The notes: generated from the letters alone by a model not told the origin. Shown: positions 48,724 through 57,188, counted from the stretch's first letter. The stretch: DNA of 64,000 nucleotides from JALORV01 sp963754065 (GCA_963754065.1 CAVWFH010000012.1:31553-95552); one strand, 5' to 3'. Translations and numbers: made by a program.

Positions 48724-49119
48724 TCAACTCGCGTCGGCCGACTCTTCCTTGACGAGCGGCGCCGGGCGATCGACCAGTTCCATGAATGCCATCGGCGCGT
48801 TGTCGCCAACGCGAAAGCCCATTTTCAGGATCCGCGTGTAGCCCCCGTTGCGGGTCTTGTAGCGCGGCCCGATCTCGTTGAACAGCTTCACTACCATCTC
48901 GCGGTCACGTAGGCGATTGAACGCGAGGCGCTTGTTGGCCACCGTCGGTTCCCTCCCCAGCGTGATCAGCGGCTCGACGACCCGCCGCAGTTCCTTGGCT
49001 TTCGGCACTGTCGTCTTGATGGCTTCGTGGCGCAGCAGCGAGTTGGTCATGTTGCGCAACATCGCCAGCCGGTGGCTGCTGGTGCGGTTGAGTTTCCGCA
49101 GTCCGTGTCCGTGACGCAT
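48724..49119 (-). CDS. rplQ: 50S ribosomal protein L17
   Basis: L17, 131 residues, lies near the exit tunnel of the large subunit. MRHGHGLRKLNRTSSHRLAM and LRHEAIKTTVPKAKELRRV are the conserved halves; a short acidic tail ESADAS ends the protein. It is the last gene of the alpha operon, 118 bases after rpoA, a gap that contains the small hairpin GCCCGC-AGT-GCGGGC, and is followed by a strong terminator. Confidence 0.98.
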   Translation of the reverse strand: MRHGHGLRKLNRTSSHRLAMLRNMTNSLLRHEAIKTTVPKAKELRRVVEPLITLGREPTVANKRLAFNRLRDREMVVKLFNEIGPRYKTRNGGYTRILKMGFRVGDNAPMAFMELVDRPAPLVKEESADAS

Positions 49120-49237
49120 CGTTCTTCCTTTCAGTCTTTAACTGCCCGCAGTGCGGGCGGTTGTTGATCCGACTCTTCGATCCCCCGGGGGCGGGTCGGT
49201 TTGTGGGTCGCGACGCTCGCGCGCCGCGGACGCCGTC

Positions 49238-50221
49238 TTACTTGTCCAGGCCGGCAGGCGGCCAGTTCTCCAGCTTCATGCCAAGAGTGAGGCCGCGGGC
49301 GGCCAGCACTTCCTTGATTTCGTTGAGCGACTTGCGACCCAGGTTCGGGGTCTTGAGCAGTTCGTTCTCGGTGCGCTGGATCAAGTCGCCGATGTAATAG
49401 ATGTTCTCGGCCTTCAGGCAGTTGGCCGAGCGCACCGTGAGTTCCAGGTCGTCGACCGGGCGCAGCAGGATCGGATCGACCTGCGGCGAGCGCGACGATG
49501 CCGCGGCGGACGTCTCGGCCATGCCTTCGAGGGCGCCGAAGACCTGCAACTGGTCCATCAGGATGCGCGCGGACTGCCGCACGGCTTCTTCCGGTGTCAT
49601 CGCGCCGTTGGTCTCGATCGTCATCACCAGCTTGTCGAGGTCGGTGCGCTGCTCCACGCGGGCGGCTTCGACTGCGTACGACACGCGCTTGACCGGCGAG
49701 AACGACGCGTCCATGACGATGCGCCCGATGGTCTTCGAATGGTCGTCGCGGAATGCCCGCACGTTGCCCGGCACGTAGCCGCGGCCCTTTTCGACCTTGA
49801 CCTGGAGTTCCAGGCGGCCACCACCCGACAGGTGGGCGATCACGTGGTCCGGGTTGACGATCTCGACATCGTGCGGCAGCTCGATGTCGCTGGCGATCAC
49901 GACGCCTTCGCCTTCCTTGCGCAGGGTGAGCGTGACTTCGTCGCGGTTGTGCAGCTTGAACACGATGCCTTTCATGTTCAGCAGGATGTCGACGACGTCC
50001 TCGCGCACGCCATCGACGGTCGAGTACTCATGGACGACGCCGGTGATCTGTGCCTCGGTCGGCGCGTAACCAACCATCGACGACAGCAGGATGCGACGCA
50101 GCGCGTTGCCGAGCGTGTGGCCGTAGCCGCGCTCGAACGGTTCCATTGTGACGATGGCCGCGTTCGGGCCAACCGCTTCGACCTCGATCGCGCGCGGCTT
50201 GAGAAGTGCAGTGCTTGTCAT
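49238..50221 (-). CDS. rpoA: RNA polymerase alpha subunit RpoA
   Basis: Alpha nucleates RNA polymerase assembly. The 327-residue protein has the N-terminal dimerisation domain (EPFERGYGHTLGNALRRILLSS) and the C-terminal DNA- and activator-binding domain (LTVRSANCLKAENIYYIGDLI, then LLKTPNLGRKSLNEIKEVL). The ATG at 50221 gives MTSTALLKP, like other family members, with AAGGG about 10 bases upstream. ATG 50230 is too close to that site, and 50239 is a TTG. Confidence 0.97.
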   Translation of the reverse strand: MTSTALLKPRAIEVEAVGPNAAIVTMEPFERGYGHTLGNALRRILLSSMVGYAPTEAQITGVVHEYSTVDGVREDVVDILLNMKGIVFKLHNRDEVTLTLRKEGEGVVIASDIELPHDVEIVNPDHVIAHLSGGGRLELQVKVEKGRGYVPGNVRAFRDDHSKTIGRIVMDASFSPVKRVSYAVEAARVEQRTDLDKLVMTIETNGAMTPEEAVRQSARILMDQLQVFGALEGMAETSAAASSRSPQVDPILLRPVDDLELTVRSANCLKAENIYYIGDLIQRTENELLKTPNLGRKSLNEIKEVLAARGLTLGMKLENWPPAGLDK

Positions 50222-50353
50222 TTGAGACATTCCCTTCAATACCCTCGGCTCGTTACGCCGATAAGGCTGATGGTCGGGGCTGTGCGAACGGGTACGGCCG
50301 CCCCGAGGAAACCGAGTCGCCGGACCGCACAGCGGACCGGCGCCCCCGAACGT

Positions 50354-50978
50354 TTATCGCGAATACAACTCGACGACCAGCGACTCGTTGACGTCCTGCG
50401 CCACTTCGCCGCGGTCAGGCAATTGCTTGAACTTGCCTTCCAGCTTCTTGGGGTCGACTTCAACCCAGGACGGGAAGCCCGACTGTTCAGCCAGCGTCAA
50501 CGCTTCCTGGATGCGGCCCTGCTTCTTGGCCTTCTCGCGGACCGTGATGACGTCGCCCGACTTCACCAGCATCGACGGGATGCCGGCGGTCTCGCCATTG
50601 AGCGCGATCGCGCGGTGTCCTACCAGCTGGCGTGCTTCGGCACGCGTGGCGCCGAAGCCCATGCGGTAGACGACGTTGTCCAGGCGCGACTCGAGCAGCA
50701 TGATCAGGTGCTCGCCGGTATTGCCCTTGCGGCGTGACGCTTCCTGGTAATAGCGGCGGAACTGGCGCTCGAGAACGCCATACATGCGTTTGACCTTCTG
50801 CTTCTCGCGCAGCTGCGTGCCGTAGTCCGACTGGCGCGCACCCGACGTGCGGCCGTGCTGGCCAGGCTTGCGAGTCCGCTTTGGCCTTCGAGTCGAAGGC
50901 GCGACGCGAACTCTTGAGAAACAGATCGGTGCCCTCGCGGCGCGAGAGCTTTAGTTTCGGTCCTGTGTAACGTGCCAC
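50354..50978 (-). CDS. rpsD: 30S ribosomal protein S4, interrupted by one apparent +1 frameshift
   Basis: S4 nucleates 30S assembly and in E. coli represses the alpha operon. The N-terminus reads MARYTGPKLKLSRREGTDLF from a GTG at 50978, with AAGGAA before it. The rest, from MYGVLERQFRRYY to ESLVVELYSR, lies in another frame. Removing one base at about 50870-50871 (the extra C in TCGCAAG on the coding strand) restores DSKPGQHGRTSGARQSDYG. All S4 landmarks then fit. As rpsD is essential, a sequence error is the simplest reading. Confidence 0.9.
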
Positions 50979-50996
50979 GTGATTTCCTTTTCATCC

Positions 50997-51138
50997 TGCG
51001 GCAAGCCGCATTAAGTTTCGGCACTGAGCCGAAACGCGACGGCAATCTCTCTGCCGTTGTTATGAAAAAAATCGTCTGGCTTCGCCAGCGATTTTTTCAA
51101 ACTCTAACCGCGCAAAAGTAGGGGTGTACTTTTGCGCG
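50997..51138 (-). promoter_or_regulatory. Array of five hairpins between rpsK and rpsD
   Basis: Five inverted repeats follow each other in 142 bases: 51109-51138 (12-bp stem, starting 1 base after the rpsK stop), 51066-51097 (GC core with flanking A6 and T6, a bidirectional terminator shape), 51037-51059, 51015-51035 (8-bp GTTTCGGC/GCCGAAAC) and 50997-51010. In the transcribed direction the second one ends in seven U. rpsK and rpsD are usually close. The elements may attenuate rpsD-rpoA-rplQ or be an S4 target; the structures are seen, the role is inferred. Confidence 0.7.
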
Positions 51139-51139
51139 C

Positions 51140-51553
51140 TCAAACCCGGCGGCGCTTCGGAGGCCGAACACCGTTGTGCGGAACCGGCGTGATGTCCTGG
51201 ATCGACGAGATACGAATGCCAATCGCGTTAAGCGCGCGCACCGATGACTCGCGGCCCGGGCCAGGCCCGGTGATGCGGACTTCCAGGTTCTTGATGCCGT
51301 GCTCCTGGGCGGCGCGGCCGGCATTTTCAGCTGCAACCTGGGCAGCGAACGGCGTCGACTTGCGTGATCCCTTGAAGCCCTGGCCGCCGGAGCTGGCCCA
51401 CGACAGCGCATTGCCCTGCCGATCGGTGATCGTGATGATCGTGTTGTTGAACGACGCATGCACGTGCGCAATGCCGTCCGAAACAACCTTCTTGACCTTC
51501 TTGCGCGCGCGCTGCTGCGCGGCGATTTGCTGCGGAGACGGATTCTTCGCCAT
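51140..51553 (-). CDS. rpsK: 30S ribosomal protein S11
   Basis: S11, 137 residues, sits on the 30S platform. VVSDGIAHVHASFNNTIITITDRQGNALSW is the conserved first half, here split into strands, and GPGPGRESSVRALNAIG the second; the tail PVPHNGVRPPKRRRV is standard. It begins 3 bases after rpsM. Its stop is followed at once by the hairpin array. Confidence 0.98.
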   Translation of the reverse strand: MAKNPSPQQIAAQQRARKKVKKVVSDGIAHVHASFNNTIITITDRQGNALSWASSGGQGFKGSRKSTPFAAQVAAENAGRAAQEHGIKNLEVRITGPGPGRESSVRALNAIGIRISSIQDITPVPHNGVRPPKRRRV

Positions 51554-51556
51554 GCC

Positions 51557-51928
51557 TTAGGTTCCTTTCTTCAGCGACACGCCGGCCTTGCGCGGACCCT
51601 TGCGCGTGCGCGCGTTCGTGCGCGTGCGCTGGCCGCGCACCGGCAGGCCGCGACGATGACGCACGCCACGGTAGGTGCCGAGGTCGATCAGGCGCTTGAT
51701 CGACAGCTGGATTTCGCGGCGCAGATCACCTTCCACCGATGTACGCGCGATCTCTTCGCGGATGCGCTCGAGCTCCGCGTCGTTCAGTTCCTTGATCTTC
51801 TTGGAGTAAGGAACGGCGGCCGCGTCAAGGATGGCGCGCGCACGCGCGCGCCCGATGCCATAGATCGCAGTCAGGCCGATCTCGGCGTGCTGATGCGGCG
51901 GAATGTTGATACCGACAATACGAGCCAT
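51557..51928 (-). CDS. rpsM: 30S ribosomal protein S13
   Basis: S13, 123 residues, contacts the 50S subunit and the P-site tRNA. MARIVGINIPPHQHAEIGLT and the helix-two-turn-helix IYGIGRARARAIL open the protein; RHRRGLPVRGQRTRTNARTRKG is the tRNA-contacting tail. In E. coli rpsM heads the alpha operon and its leader binds S4; here it follows rpmJ by 21 bases without an obvious promoter. Confidence 0.98.
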   Translation of the reverse strand: MARIVGINIPPHQHAEIGLTAIYGIGRARARAILDAAAVPYSKKIKELNDAELERIREEIARTSVEGDLRREIQLSIKRLIDLGTYRGVRHRRGLPVRGQRTRTNARTRKGPRKAGVSLKKGT

Positions 51929-51949
51929 TCTGATTCCTCGTTCGGGCTA

Positions 51950-52063
51950 TTAGCCTTGACGCTGCTTGTGACGCGGATCGGTGCAGATCACGCGCACGAC
52001 ACGCTTGCGCCGGATGATCTTGCACTTGCGGCACATCTTCTTGACGGAAGCCATCACTTTCAT
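51950..52063 (-). CDS. rpmJ: 50S ribosomal protein L36
   Basis: A 37-residue protein reading MKVMASVKKMCRKCKIIRRK and ending DPRHKQRQG. The three cysteines and one histidine (CRKC, C, H) form the zinc site of the C+ paralogue. It lies between infA and rpsM on the minus strand, 17 bases from infA, its usual place. A second in-frame ATG at 52054 would give 34 residues. Confidence 0.95.
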   Translation of the reverse strand: MKVMASVKKMCRKCKIIRRKRVVRVICTDPRHKQRQG

Positions 52064-52080
52064 CTTGTTCTCCAACCGCG

Positions 52081-52299
52081 CTACTTGGCGCGGAACACTA
52101 TGCGGGCCCGCGACAGATCGTAGGGCGTGAGTTCCACCGTGACTTTGTCGCCCGGCAGGATGCGGATGTAATGCATACGCATCTTTCCGGAGATATGTCC
52201 CAACACCACATGCCCGTTTTCCAGTTTCACCCGGAACGTGGCGTTCGGGAGATTCTCGAGAATCTCCCCCTGCATCTGGATCGCGTCGTCCTTGGCCAT
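52081..52299 (-). CDS. infA: Translation initiation factor IF-1
   Basis: IF-1 is a 72-residue OB-fold protein that blocks the ribosomal A site during initiation. MAKDDAIQMQGEILENLPNA and the LPGDKVTVELTPYDLSRARI tail identify it. It lies between secY and rpmJ, as in many betaproteobacteria, rather than at a separate locus as in E. coli. The ATG at 52299 is 11 bases after the secY stop. Confidence 0.97.
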   Translation of the reverse strand: MAKDDAIQMQGEILENLPNATFRVKLENGHVVLGHISGKMRMHYIRILPGDKVTVELTPYDLSRARIVFRAK

Positions 52300-52310
52300 C
52301 GTTCCCGGGA

Positions 52311-53642
52311 TCAGCGCGGCAGCTGCCCGCCAAAACCCTTGAAGTTGGTCTTCTTCAGCAGCGACTCGTACTGGTGCGTCATCATGTATGCCTGCACCTG
52401 TGCCATGAAGTCCATCGTGACGACCACAACGATCAGCAGCGATGTCCCGCCGAAATAGAACGGCACCGAGAAGCGGGCGTTCAGGAACTCGGGCACCAGG
52501 CACACGAACGTGATGTAGATGGCACCGGCCAGCGTCAGGCGCATCAGGATCTTGTCGATGTAGCGTGCGGTCTGGTCACCCGGCCGGATCCCCGGCACGA
52601 ACGCACCGCTCTTCTTCAGGTTGTCGGCCGTCTCCTTGCTGTTGAAGACAAGTGCCGTATAGAAGAAACAGAAGAATACGATCAGCGCGGCGTACAGGAA
52701 CATGTACAGCGGCTGCCCGGGCGACAGCGCCGCCGCCAGGTCACGGATCCAGCGTGTCGCGTCACCGGTCGTGAACCAACTTGCGAGCGTCGCCGGGAAC
52801 AGGATCAGCGATGACGCGAAGATCGGCGGAATCACGCCCGACATGTTGAGCTTGAGCGGAAGGAACGAACTCTGTCCACCGTAGATCTTGTTGCCGACCT
52901 GGCGTTTGGCATAGTTGACCGTGATCTTGCGCTGGCCACGCTCGACGAACACCACGAACGCGGTGACCAGCACGATCAGGGCGATGATGAAGATCGCAGC
53001 CAGCGGGCTGATGCCACCGGTGCGAACCAACTCGAACAGTCCACCGATTGCCGATGGCAGGCCGGCCACGATGCCGGCGAAGATCAGAATCGAGATGCCG
53101 TTGCCCAGCCCGCGTTCGGTGATTTGTTCGCCCAGCCACATCAGGAACATCGTTCCGGTGACCAGCGACACGACACAGATGAAGCGGAACATCAGGCCCG
53201 GATCAATCACCAGACCCTGCTGCGACTCAAGGGCAACTGAAATTCCGATCGCCTGGAAAATGGCCAGCCCGAGCGTGCCGTAACGCGTGTACTGGGTGAT
53301 CTTGCGGCGGCCCGACTCACCTTCCTTGCGAAGCGCTTCGAGCGACGGCAACACGTACGTCAACATCTGCATGATGATCGACGCCGAGATGTACGGCATG
53401 ATCCCGAGGGCGAACACCGAAAAGCGGGACAGCGCCCCGCCCGAGAACATGTTGAAAAGCCCGAGGATGCCGCCCTGCTGCGAATTGAACAGCTGCCGCA
53501 GCTGGTCCGGATCGATGCCTGGCACCGGAATATGCGTGCCGACCCGATAGACGACCAACGCCAGCAGCAGAAAGAACAGACGCCGCTTGAGGTCGCCGTA
53601 CTTTCCGGTGCTGCCGATCGTTGCCGATGCGCTGGTCGCCAC
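52311..53642 (-). CDS. secY: Protein translocase channel subunit SecY
   Basis: SecY, 443 residues, forms the pore of the Sec translocon with SecE and SecG. Ten membrane helices can be placed. Marks are the plug-side HIPVPGIDPDQL, MLTYVLPSLEALRKEGESGRRKI split at a cytoplasmic loop, GIRPGDQTARYIDKILMRLTLAG, and the last loop LLKKTNFKGFGG. It follows rplO by 34 bases, the usual spc order. Confidence 0.98.
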   Translation of the reverse strand: MATSASATIGSTGKYGDLKRRLFFLLLALVVYRVGTHIPVPGIDPDQLRQLFNSQQGGILGLFNMFSGGALSRFSVFALGIMPYISASIIMQMLTYVLPSLEALRKEGESGRRKITQYTRYGTLGLAIFQAIGISVALESQQGLVIDPGLMFRFICVVSLVTGTMFLMWLGEQITERGLGNGISILIFAGIVAGLPSAIGGLFELVRTGGISPLAAIFIIALIVLVTAFVVFVERGQRKITVNYAKRQVGNKIYGGQSSFLPLKLNMSGVIPPIFASSLILFPATLASWFTTGDATRWIRDLAAALSPGQPLYMFLYAALIVFFCFFYTALVFNSKETADNLKKSGAFVPGIRPGDQTARYIDKILMRLTLAGAIYITFVCLVPEFLNARFSVPFYFGGTSLLIVVVVTMDFMAQVQAYMMTHQYESLLKKTNFKGFGGQLPR

Positions 53643-53676
53643 GCGAGAGTGTCCTGGTTACGTCAGGTGAGGCCGA

Positions 53677-54243
53677 TCACTGCTTTTTCGATGCGGCTTT
53701 TTTGGCCGGCTTTTCAACCGGCTTGTTCACCGCTGCCTTGACCGCAGCCGCCTTGTCGGCGACCGCCTTTCTTGCCGCTGCCTTCTTCGCCGTGTCCGGC
53801 GTCACCGCCGCCTCGGCAACCGTGCCGCCGGCCGATTCGATCGCTGCCTTTGCGCCCTTGGTGACGCCGATGCCGCGCACCATGACTTTGCGCGAGAGTT
53901 CCCCGGTCTTCACCACGCGCGCATCGAGCGCAAGCGCCGATACGATCCCCGCCTGCTTGAGTACCGCGAGATCGATCTCGTCGACGCCCAGTCGCTGCAG
54001 GTCTGCCAGCCGCACGACTTCCACATACCGGCGCGAAAGCGACGTGAAGCCGCGCTTCGGCAGGCGCCGATACAGCGGCATCTGACCGCCCTCGAAACCA
54101 ACCTTGTGGAAGCCGCCGGCGCGCGACTTCTGACCCTTGTGCCCGCGGCCCGCGGTTTTGCCCCAGCCGGAGCCGATGCCGCGGCCGACACGGTGACGGG
54201 CACTTTTGCTGCCGGCCGCCGGTTTCAGATTGTTGAGGCGCAT
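53677..54243 (-). CDS. rplO: 50S ribosomal protein L15 with long Lys/Ala tail
   Basis: L15 core (about 144 residues) is present: MRLNNLKPAAGSKSARHRVG, GRGHKGQKSRAGG and KRGFTSLSRRYVEVVRLADL. The product has 188 residues because about 44 extra Lys- and Ala-rich residues (VADKAAAVKAAVNKPVEKPA type) follow the core. The extension is encoded in the same frame and codon style, so it is not a frameshift. It probably binds rRNA loosely at the surface. Confidence 0.96.
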   Translation of the reverse strand: MRLNNLKPAAGSKSARHRVGRGIGSGWGKTAGRGHKGQKSRAGGFHKVGFEGGQMPLYRRLPKRGFTSLSRRYVEVVRLADLQRLGVDEIDLAVLKQAGIVSALALDARVVKTGELSRKVMVRGIGVTKGAKAAIESAGGTVAEAAVTPDTAKKAAARKAVADKAAAVKAAVNKPVEKPAKKAASKKQ

Positions 54244-54258
54244 CGTCGACCCCTGTGA

Positions 54259-54438
54259 TTACTCGCCCACCTGAACCAGGTAGGCAACCTTGTTGATCAT
54301 GCCGCGCACCGCTGGCGTGTCTTCCAGTTCACGTGTCTGGCGCATCTTCTTCAGGCCCAGACCGCGCACGGTCGCCTGGTGCGACACCTTGGCGGAAATT
54401 GGACTCTTGACCAACGTGACCTTGAGCGTCTTCTTCAT
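54259..54438 (-). CDS. rpmD: 50S ribosomal protein L30
   Basis: L30, 59 residues, reads MKKTLKVTLVKSPIS then QATVRGLGLKKMRQT and ends YLVQVGE. It lies between rpsE and rplO, its standard position, 14 bases after rpsE, with GGAGA before the ATG at 54438. Confidence 0.96.
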   Translation of the reverse strand: MKKTLKVTLVKSPISAKVSHQATVRGLGLKKMRQTRELEDTPAVRGMINKVAYLVQVGE

Positions 54439-54452
54439 CGTTTCTCTCCGGC

Positions 54453-54974
54453 TCAGCCGAACACTTCCTCGACCGACTTGCCACGCTTGGCCGCAATCTC
54501 GGCCGGCGTGCGCAACTTGCTGAGCGCGTCCAGCGTGGCCCGCACCAGGTTGTACGGGTTGGTCGAGCCATGGGACTTGGCCACGATGTTGCGAATGCCC
54601 ATCACGTCGAAAACAGCGCGCATCGGCCCACCGGCGATGACGCCCGTGCCGTCCGCCGCTGGCGACAGCATCACCCGGGAGGCGCCGTGCTTGCCTTCGA
54701 CAAAGTGGTGCACGGTGCCGTTCTTCAGCGGCATCTTCGCCATGGCGCGGCGCGCCTTTTCCATCGCCTTCTGGACCGAGACCGGCACTTCACGCGCCTT
54801 GCCCTTGCCCATGCCGATGCGGCCGTCGCCGTCGCCGACCACGGTCAGCGCAGCAAATCCAAGAATCCGACCACCCTTCACCACCTTGGTGACGCGGTTG
54901 ATCGCGATCATCTTTTCCTTGATGCCGTCGTCACGATCCTCGGAGACGACACCTTTCGGTTGAACTCGTGCCAT
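54453..54974 (-). CDS. rpsE: 30S ribosomal protein S5
   Basis: S5, 173 residues, helps decoding accuracy. The double-stranded-RNA-binding-like domain begins IKEKMIAINRVTKVVKGGRI, then GDGDGRIGMGKGKAREVP; the C-terminal domain has GVIAGGPMRAVFDVMGI and SHGSTNPYNLVRATLDAL. It follows rplR by 11 bases. Confidence 0.98.
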   Translation of the reverse strand: MARVQPKGVVSEDRDDGIKEKMIAINRVTKVVKGGRILGFAALTVVGDGDGRIGMGKGKAREVPVSVQKAMEKARRAMAKMPLKNGTVHHFVEGKHGASRVMLSPAADGTGVIAGGPMRAVFDVMGIRNIVAKSHGSTNPYNLVRATLDALSKLRTPAEIAAKRGKSVEEVFG

Positions 54975-54985
54975 GCGGCTTCCCC

Positions 54986-55354
54986 TTAGAACTTCAGACC
55001 GGCTTCACGCGCGGCATCCGCCAGCGCCTTGACCCGGCCATGGAATCGGTAACCCGCGCGGTCGAAGGCCACGCTCTCGATACCGGCTGCCTTCGCCTTC
55101 TGGGCGATCCGCGCGCCGACGACCTTGGCCGCATCGACGTTGCCGCCCTTGCCCTTGGCGGTCGCCAGTTGCGTCCTGACTTCCGGCTCGACGGTCGACG
55201 CCGACACCAGCACCTTGCCGCCATCGGCCGAAATGACGCTGGCGTAGATGTGCAGGTTGGTGCGACTGACCGTCAGGCGATCGGTCTTCTGCAGCGCGAT
55301 GCGGGCGCGGGTTGCGCGGGCACGACGCAGACGGGTTTCCTTCTTCTCGATCAT
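54986..55354 (-). CDS. rplR: 50S ribosomal protein L18
   Basis: L18, 122 residues, binds 5S rRNA with L5 and L25. The basic N-terminus RRARATRARIAL, SRTNLHIYASVISADGGKVL and the closing FDRAGYRFHGRVKALADAAR match the family. It lies 17 bases after rplF. Confidence 0.98.
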   Translation of the reverse strand: MIEKKETRLRRARATRARIALQKTDRLTVSRTNLHIYASVISADGGKVLVSASTVEPEVRTQLATAKGKGGNVDAAKVVGARIAQKAKAAGIESVAFDRAGYRFHGRVKALADAAREAGLKF

Positions 55355-55371
55355 GATGACCTCTCGCCGCC

Positions 55372-55905
55372 TTACTTCTTCTTGGTCTCTTTGATGACCA
55401 CGACCTCATCGGCGTAACGCACGCCCTTGCCCTTGTAGGGCTCAGGCGGCTTGTAGCCGCGAACTTCCGCCGCGACCTGGCCGACCTTCTGCTTGTCAGC
55501 GCCCTTGATGACGATCTCGGTCTGTGTCGGCGTTTCGCACTTCACACCGGCGGGCATCTGATGCACGACGGGGTGCGAAAAGCCCAGCGACAGATTCAGC
55601 TTGTCGCCCTGCGCCTGGGCGCGGTAGCCGACGCCAACCAGCGACAGCTTCTTCTCGAAGCCCTTCGAAACACCCTGCACCATCGCCGCCACCAGCGCAC
55701 GCATGGTGCCGCTCATGGCGTTAGCCTCGCGCGACTCATCGGCCGCGGCGAACGACACCTCGCCATTGGCCAGTTCGACCTTGACGCGACCGGACAGTGC
55801 CTGCTGCAAAGTTCCCAGCGGCCCCTTGACCGTGATCTGGCTTTCGGTGATCTGCACGTCGACGCCTTTGGCGACGGTCACCGGAATTCGTGCTACTCGA
55901 GACAT
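55372..55905 (-). CDS. rplF: 50S ribosomal protein L6
   Basis: L6, 177 residues, lies at the base of the L7/L12 stalk. Two similar domains are visible; the start MSRVARIPVTVAKGVDVQI, the mid-loop GVSKGFEKKLSLVGVGYRA, and the C-terminal EVRGYKPPEPYKGKGVRYAD are conserved. It is 17 bases after rpsH. Confidence 0.98.
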   Translation of the reverse strand: MSRVARIPVTVAKGVDVQITESQITVKGPLGTLQQALSGRVKVELANGEVSFAAADESREANAMSGTMRALVAAMVQGVSKGFEKKLSLVGVGYRAQAQGDKLNLSLGFSHPVVHQMPAGVKCETPTQTEIVIKGADKQKVGQVAAEVRGYKPPEPYKGKGVRYADEVVVIKETKKK

Positions 55906-55922
55906 GGTCTTCCTCCGCTCCG

Positions 55923-56318
55923 TTACGCGACGTAGCAGAGCACTTCGCCGCCGACGCCCTGGCTGCGGGCCCGGCGGTCGGTCATCACGCCGCGCGAAGT
56001 CGAGACAATCGCCACGCCCAGGCCGTTCATCACGGCGGGAATGTCGTCACGGCCCTTGTAGACACGCAGGCCCGGGCGCGAAACACGCTCGAGACTTTCG
56101 ATGACCGGGCGGCCGGCGTAGTACTTCAGGCCGATGCGAAGTTCCGGTTTGCCGTCGTTGGCATGCACCTGGAAGCCCTCGATGTAGCCCTCGTCCTTCA
56201 GGACCTGGGCAATGGCCACCTTGACCTTCGATGACGGCATCGCGACTTCCGGCTTCTCGACCCGCTGTGCATTGCGGATGCGGGTCAGCATGTCGGCGAT
56301 GGGATCACTCATGCTCAT
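55923..56318 (-). CDS. rpsH: 30S ribosomal protein S8
   Basis: S8, 131 residues, is a primary 16S rRNA binder and in E. coli represses the spc operon by binding the rplE leader. MSMSDPIADMLTRIRNAQRV and the C-terminal IVSTSRGVMTDRRARSQGVG are diagnostic. The ATG at 56318 has AGGA six bases upstream; ATG 56312 is the alternative. Confidence 0.98.
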   Translation of the reverse strand: MSMSDPIADMLTRIRNAQRVEKPEVAMPSSKVKVAIAQVLKDEGYIEGFQVHANDGKPELRIGLKYYAGRPVIESLERVSRPGLRVYKGRDDIPAVMNGLGVAIVSTSRGVMTDRRARSQGVGGEVLCYVA

Positions 56319-56331
56319 GTGCGTTCCTCGC

Positions 56332-56637
56332 TTACCAGCTGGCCTTGGTCAGGCCTGGGATATCGCCGCGCATCGCTGCCTCGCGGATCTTGGCGCGGGC
56401 CATGCCGAACTTGCGGAACGTGCCACGCGGTCGGCCCGTCAGCGCGCAACGGTTGCGCAGACGTACCGGGCTCGAATTGCGCGGCAGTGCCTGCAGCCGC
56501 CGCATCGCGTCCATGCGCTCGTCCATCGAACGCGTCTGGTCGTCGATGATGGACTTCAGTTCAGCGCGCCTGGCAGCGTGCTTCTTGACCGCCGCCTCAC
56601 GCTTGGCTTCGCGGTTTATCAGTGCGAGCTTCGCCAT
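56332..56637 (-). CDS. rpsN: 30S ribosomal protein S14
   Basis: S14, 101 residues, the long zinc-free (C-minus) form: no CxxC pair is present. MAKLALINREAKREAAVKKH and RCALTGRPRGTFRKFGMARA are characteristic. It lies between rplE and rpsH, 11 and 13 bases from them. Confidence 0.98.
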   Translation of the reverse strand: MAKLALINREAKREAAVKKHAARRAELKSIIDDQTRSMDERMDAMRRLQALPRNSSPVRLRNRCALTGRPRGTFRKFGMARAKIREAAMRGDIPGLTKASW

Positions 56638-56648
56638 TTTCCCCTCGC

Positions 56649-57188
56649 TTAATTGCGGAACGGGAACCGGAACGCGGCGAGAAGCGCCTTGGCTTCGTCG
56701 TCGGATTTCGCGGTCGTCGTAATGCTGATGTTCAGGCCCCGGAGCTTGTCGATCTTGTCGTACTCGATCTCCGGGAAAATGATCTGTTCCTTCAGGCCGA
56801 TGTTGTAGTTGCCCCGGCCATCGAAGGCGCGGCCCGACACGCCGCGGAAGTCGCGCACGCGCGGCAGGGCGACGGTGACCAGACGGTCGAGGAACTCGTA
56901 CATCCGCTCGCCGCGCAGGGTCACCATGGTGCCGATCGCCAGGCCTTCGCGGATCTTGAAGTTAGCGATGGCCTTGCGCGCCTTGGTCACGACCGGCTTC
57001 TGTCCGGCGATCTTCGTCAGATCGCCGACCGCCATGTCGATGTTCTTCTTGTCATTGACCGCCTCGCCGACGCCCATGTTCAGCGTGATCTTCGCGATGC
57101 GCGGAACCTGCATCACGGTCTTGTAGCCGAACTTGGCCATCAGCTCGGGCACGATCTTTTCGCGGTACTGGTTGTGCAAACGCGCCAT
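56649..57188 (-). CDS. rplE: 50S ribosomal protein L5
   Basis: L5, 179 residues, binds 5S rRNA and touches the P-site tRNA. MARLHNQYREKIVPELMAKF, KITLNMGVGEAVNDKKNI and FRGVSGRAFDGRGNYNIGLK are family blocks. It lies 12 bases after rplX. Confidence 0.98.
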   Translation of the reverse strand: MARLHNQYREKIVPELMAKFGYKTVMQVPRIAKITLNMGVGEAVNDKKNIDMAVGDLTKIAGQKPVVTKARKAIANFKIREGLAIGTMVTLRGERMYEFLDRLVTVALPRVRDFRGVSGRAFDGRGNYNIGLKEQIIFPEIEYDKIDKLRGLNISITTTAKSDDEAKALLAAFRFPFRN

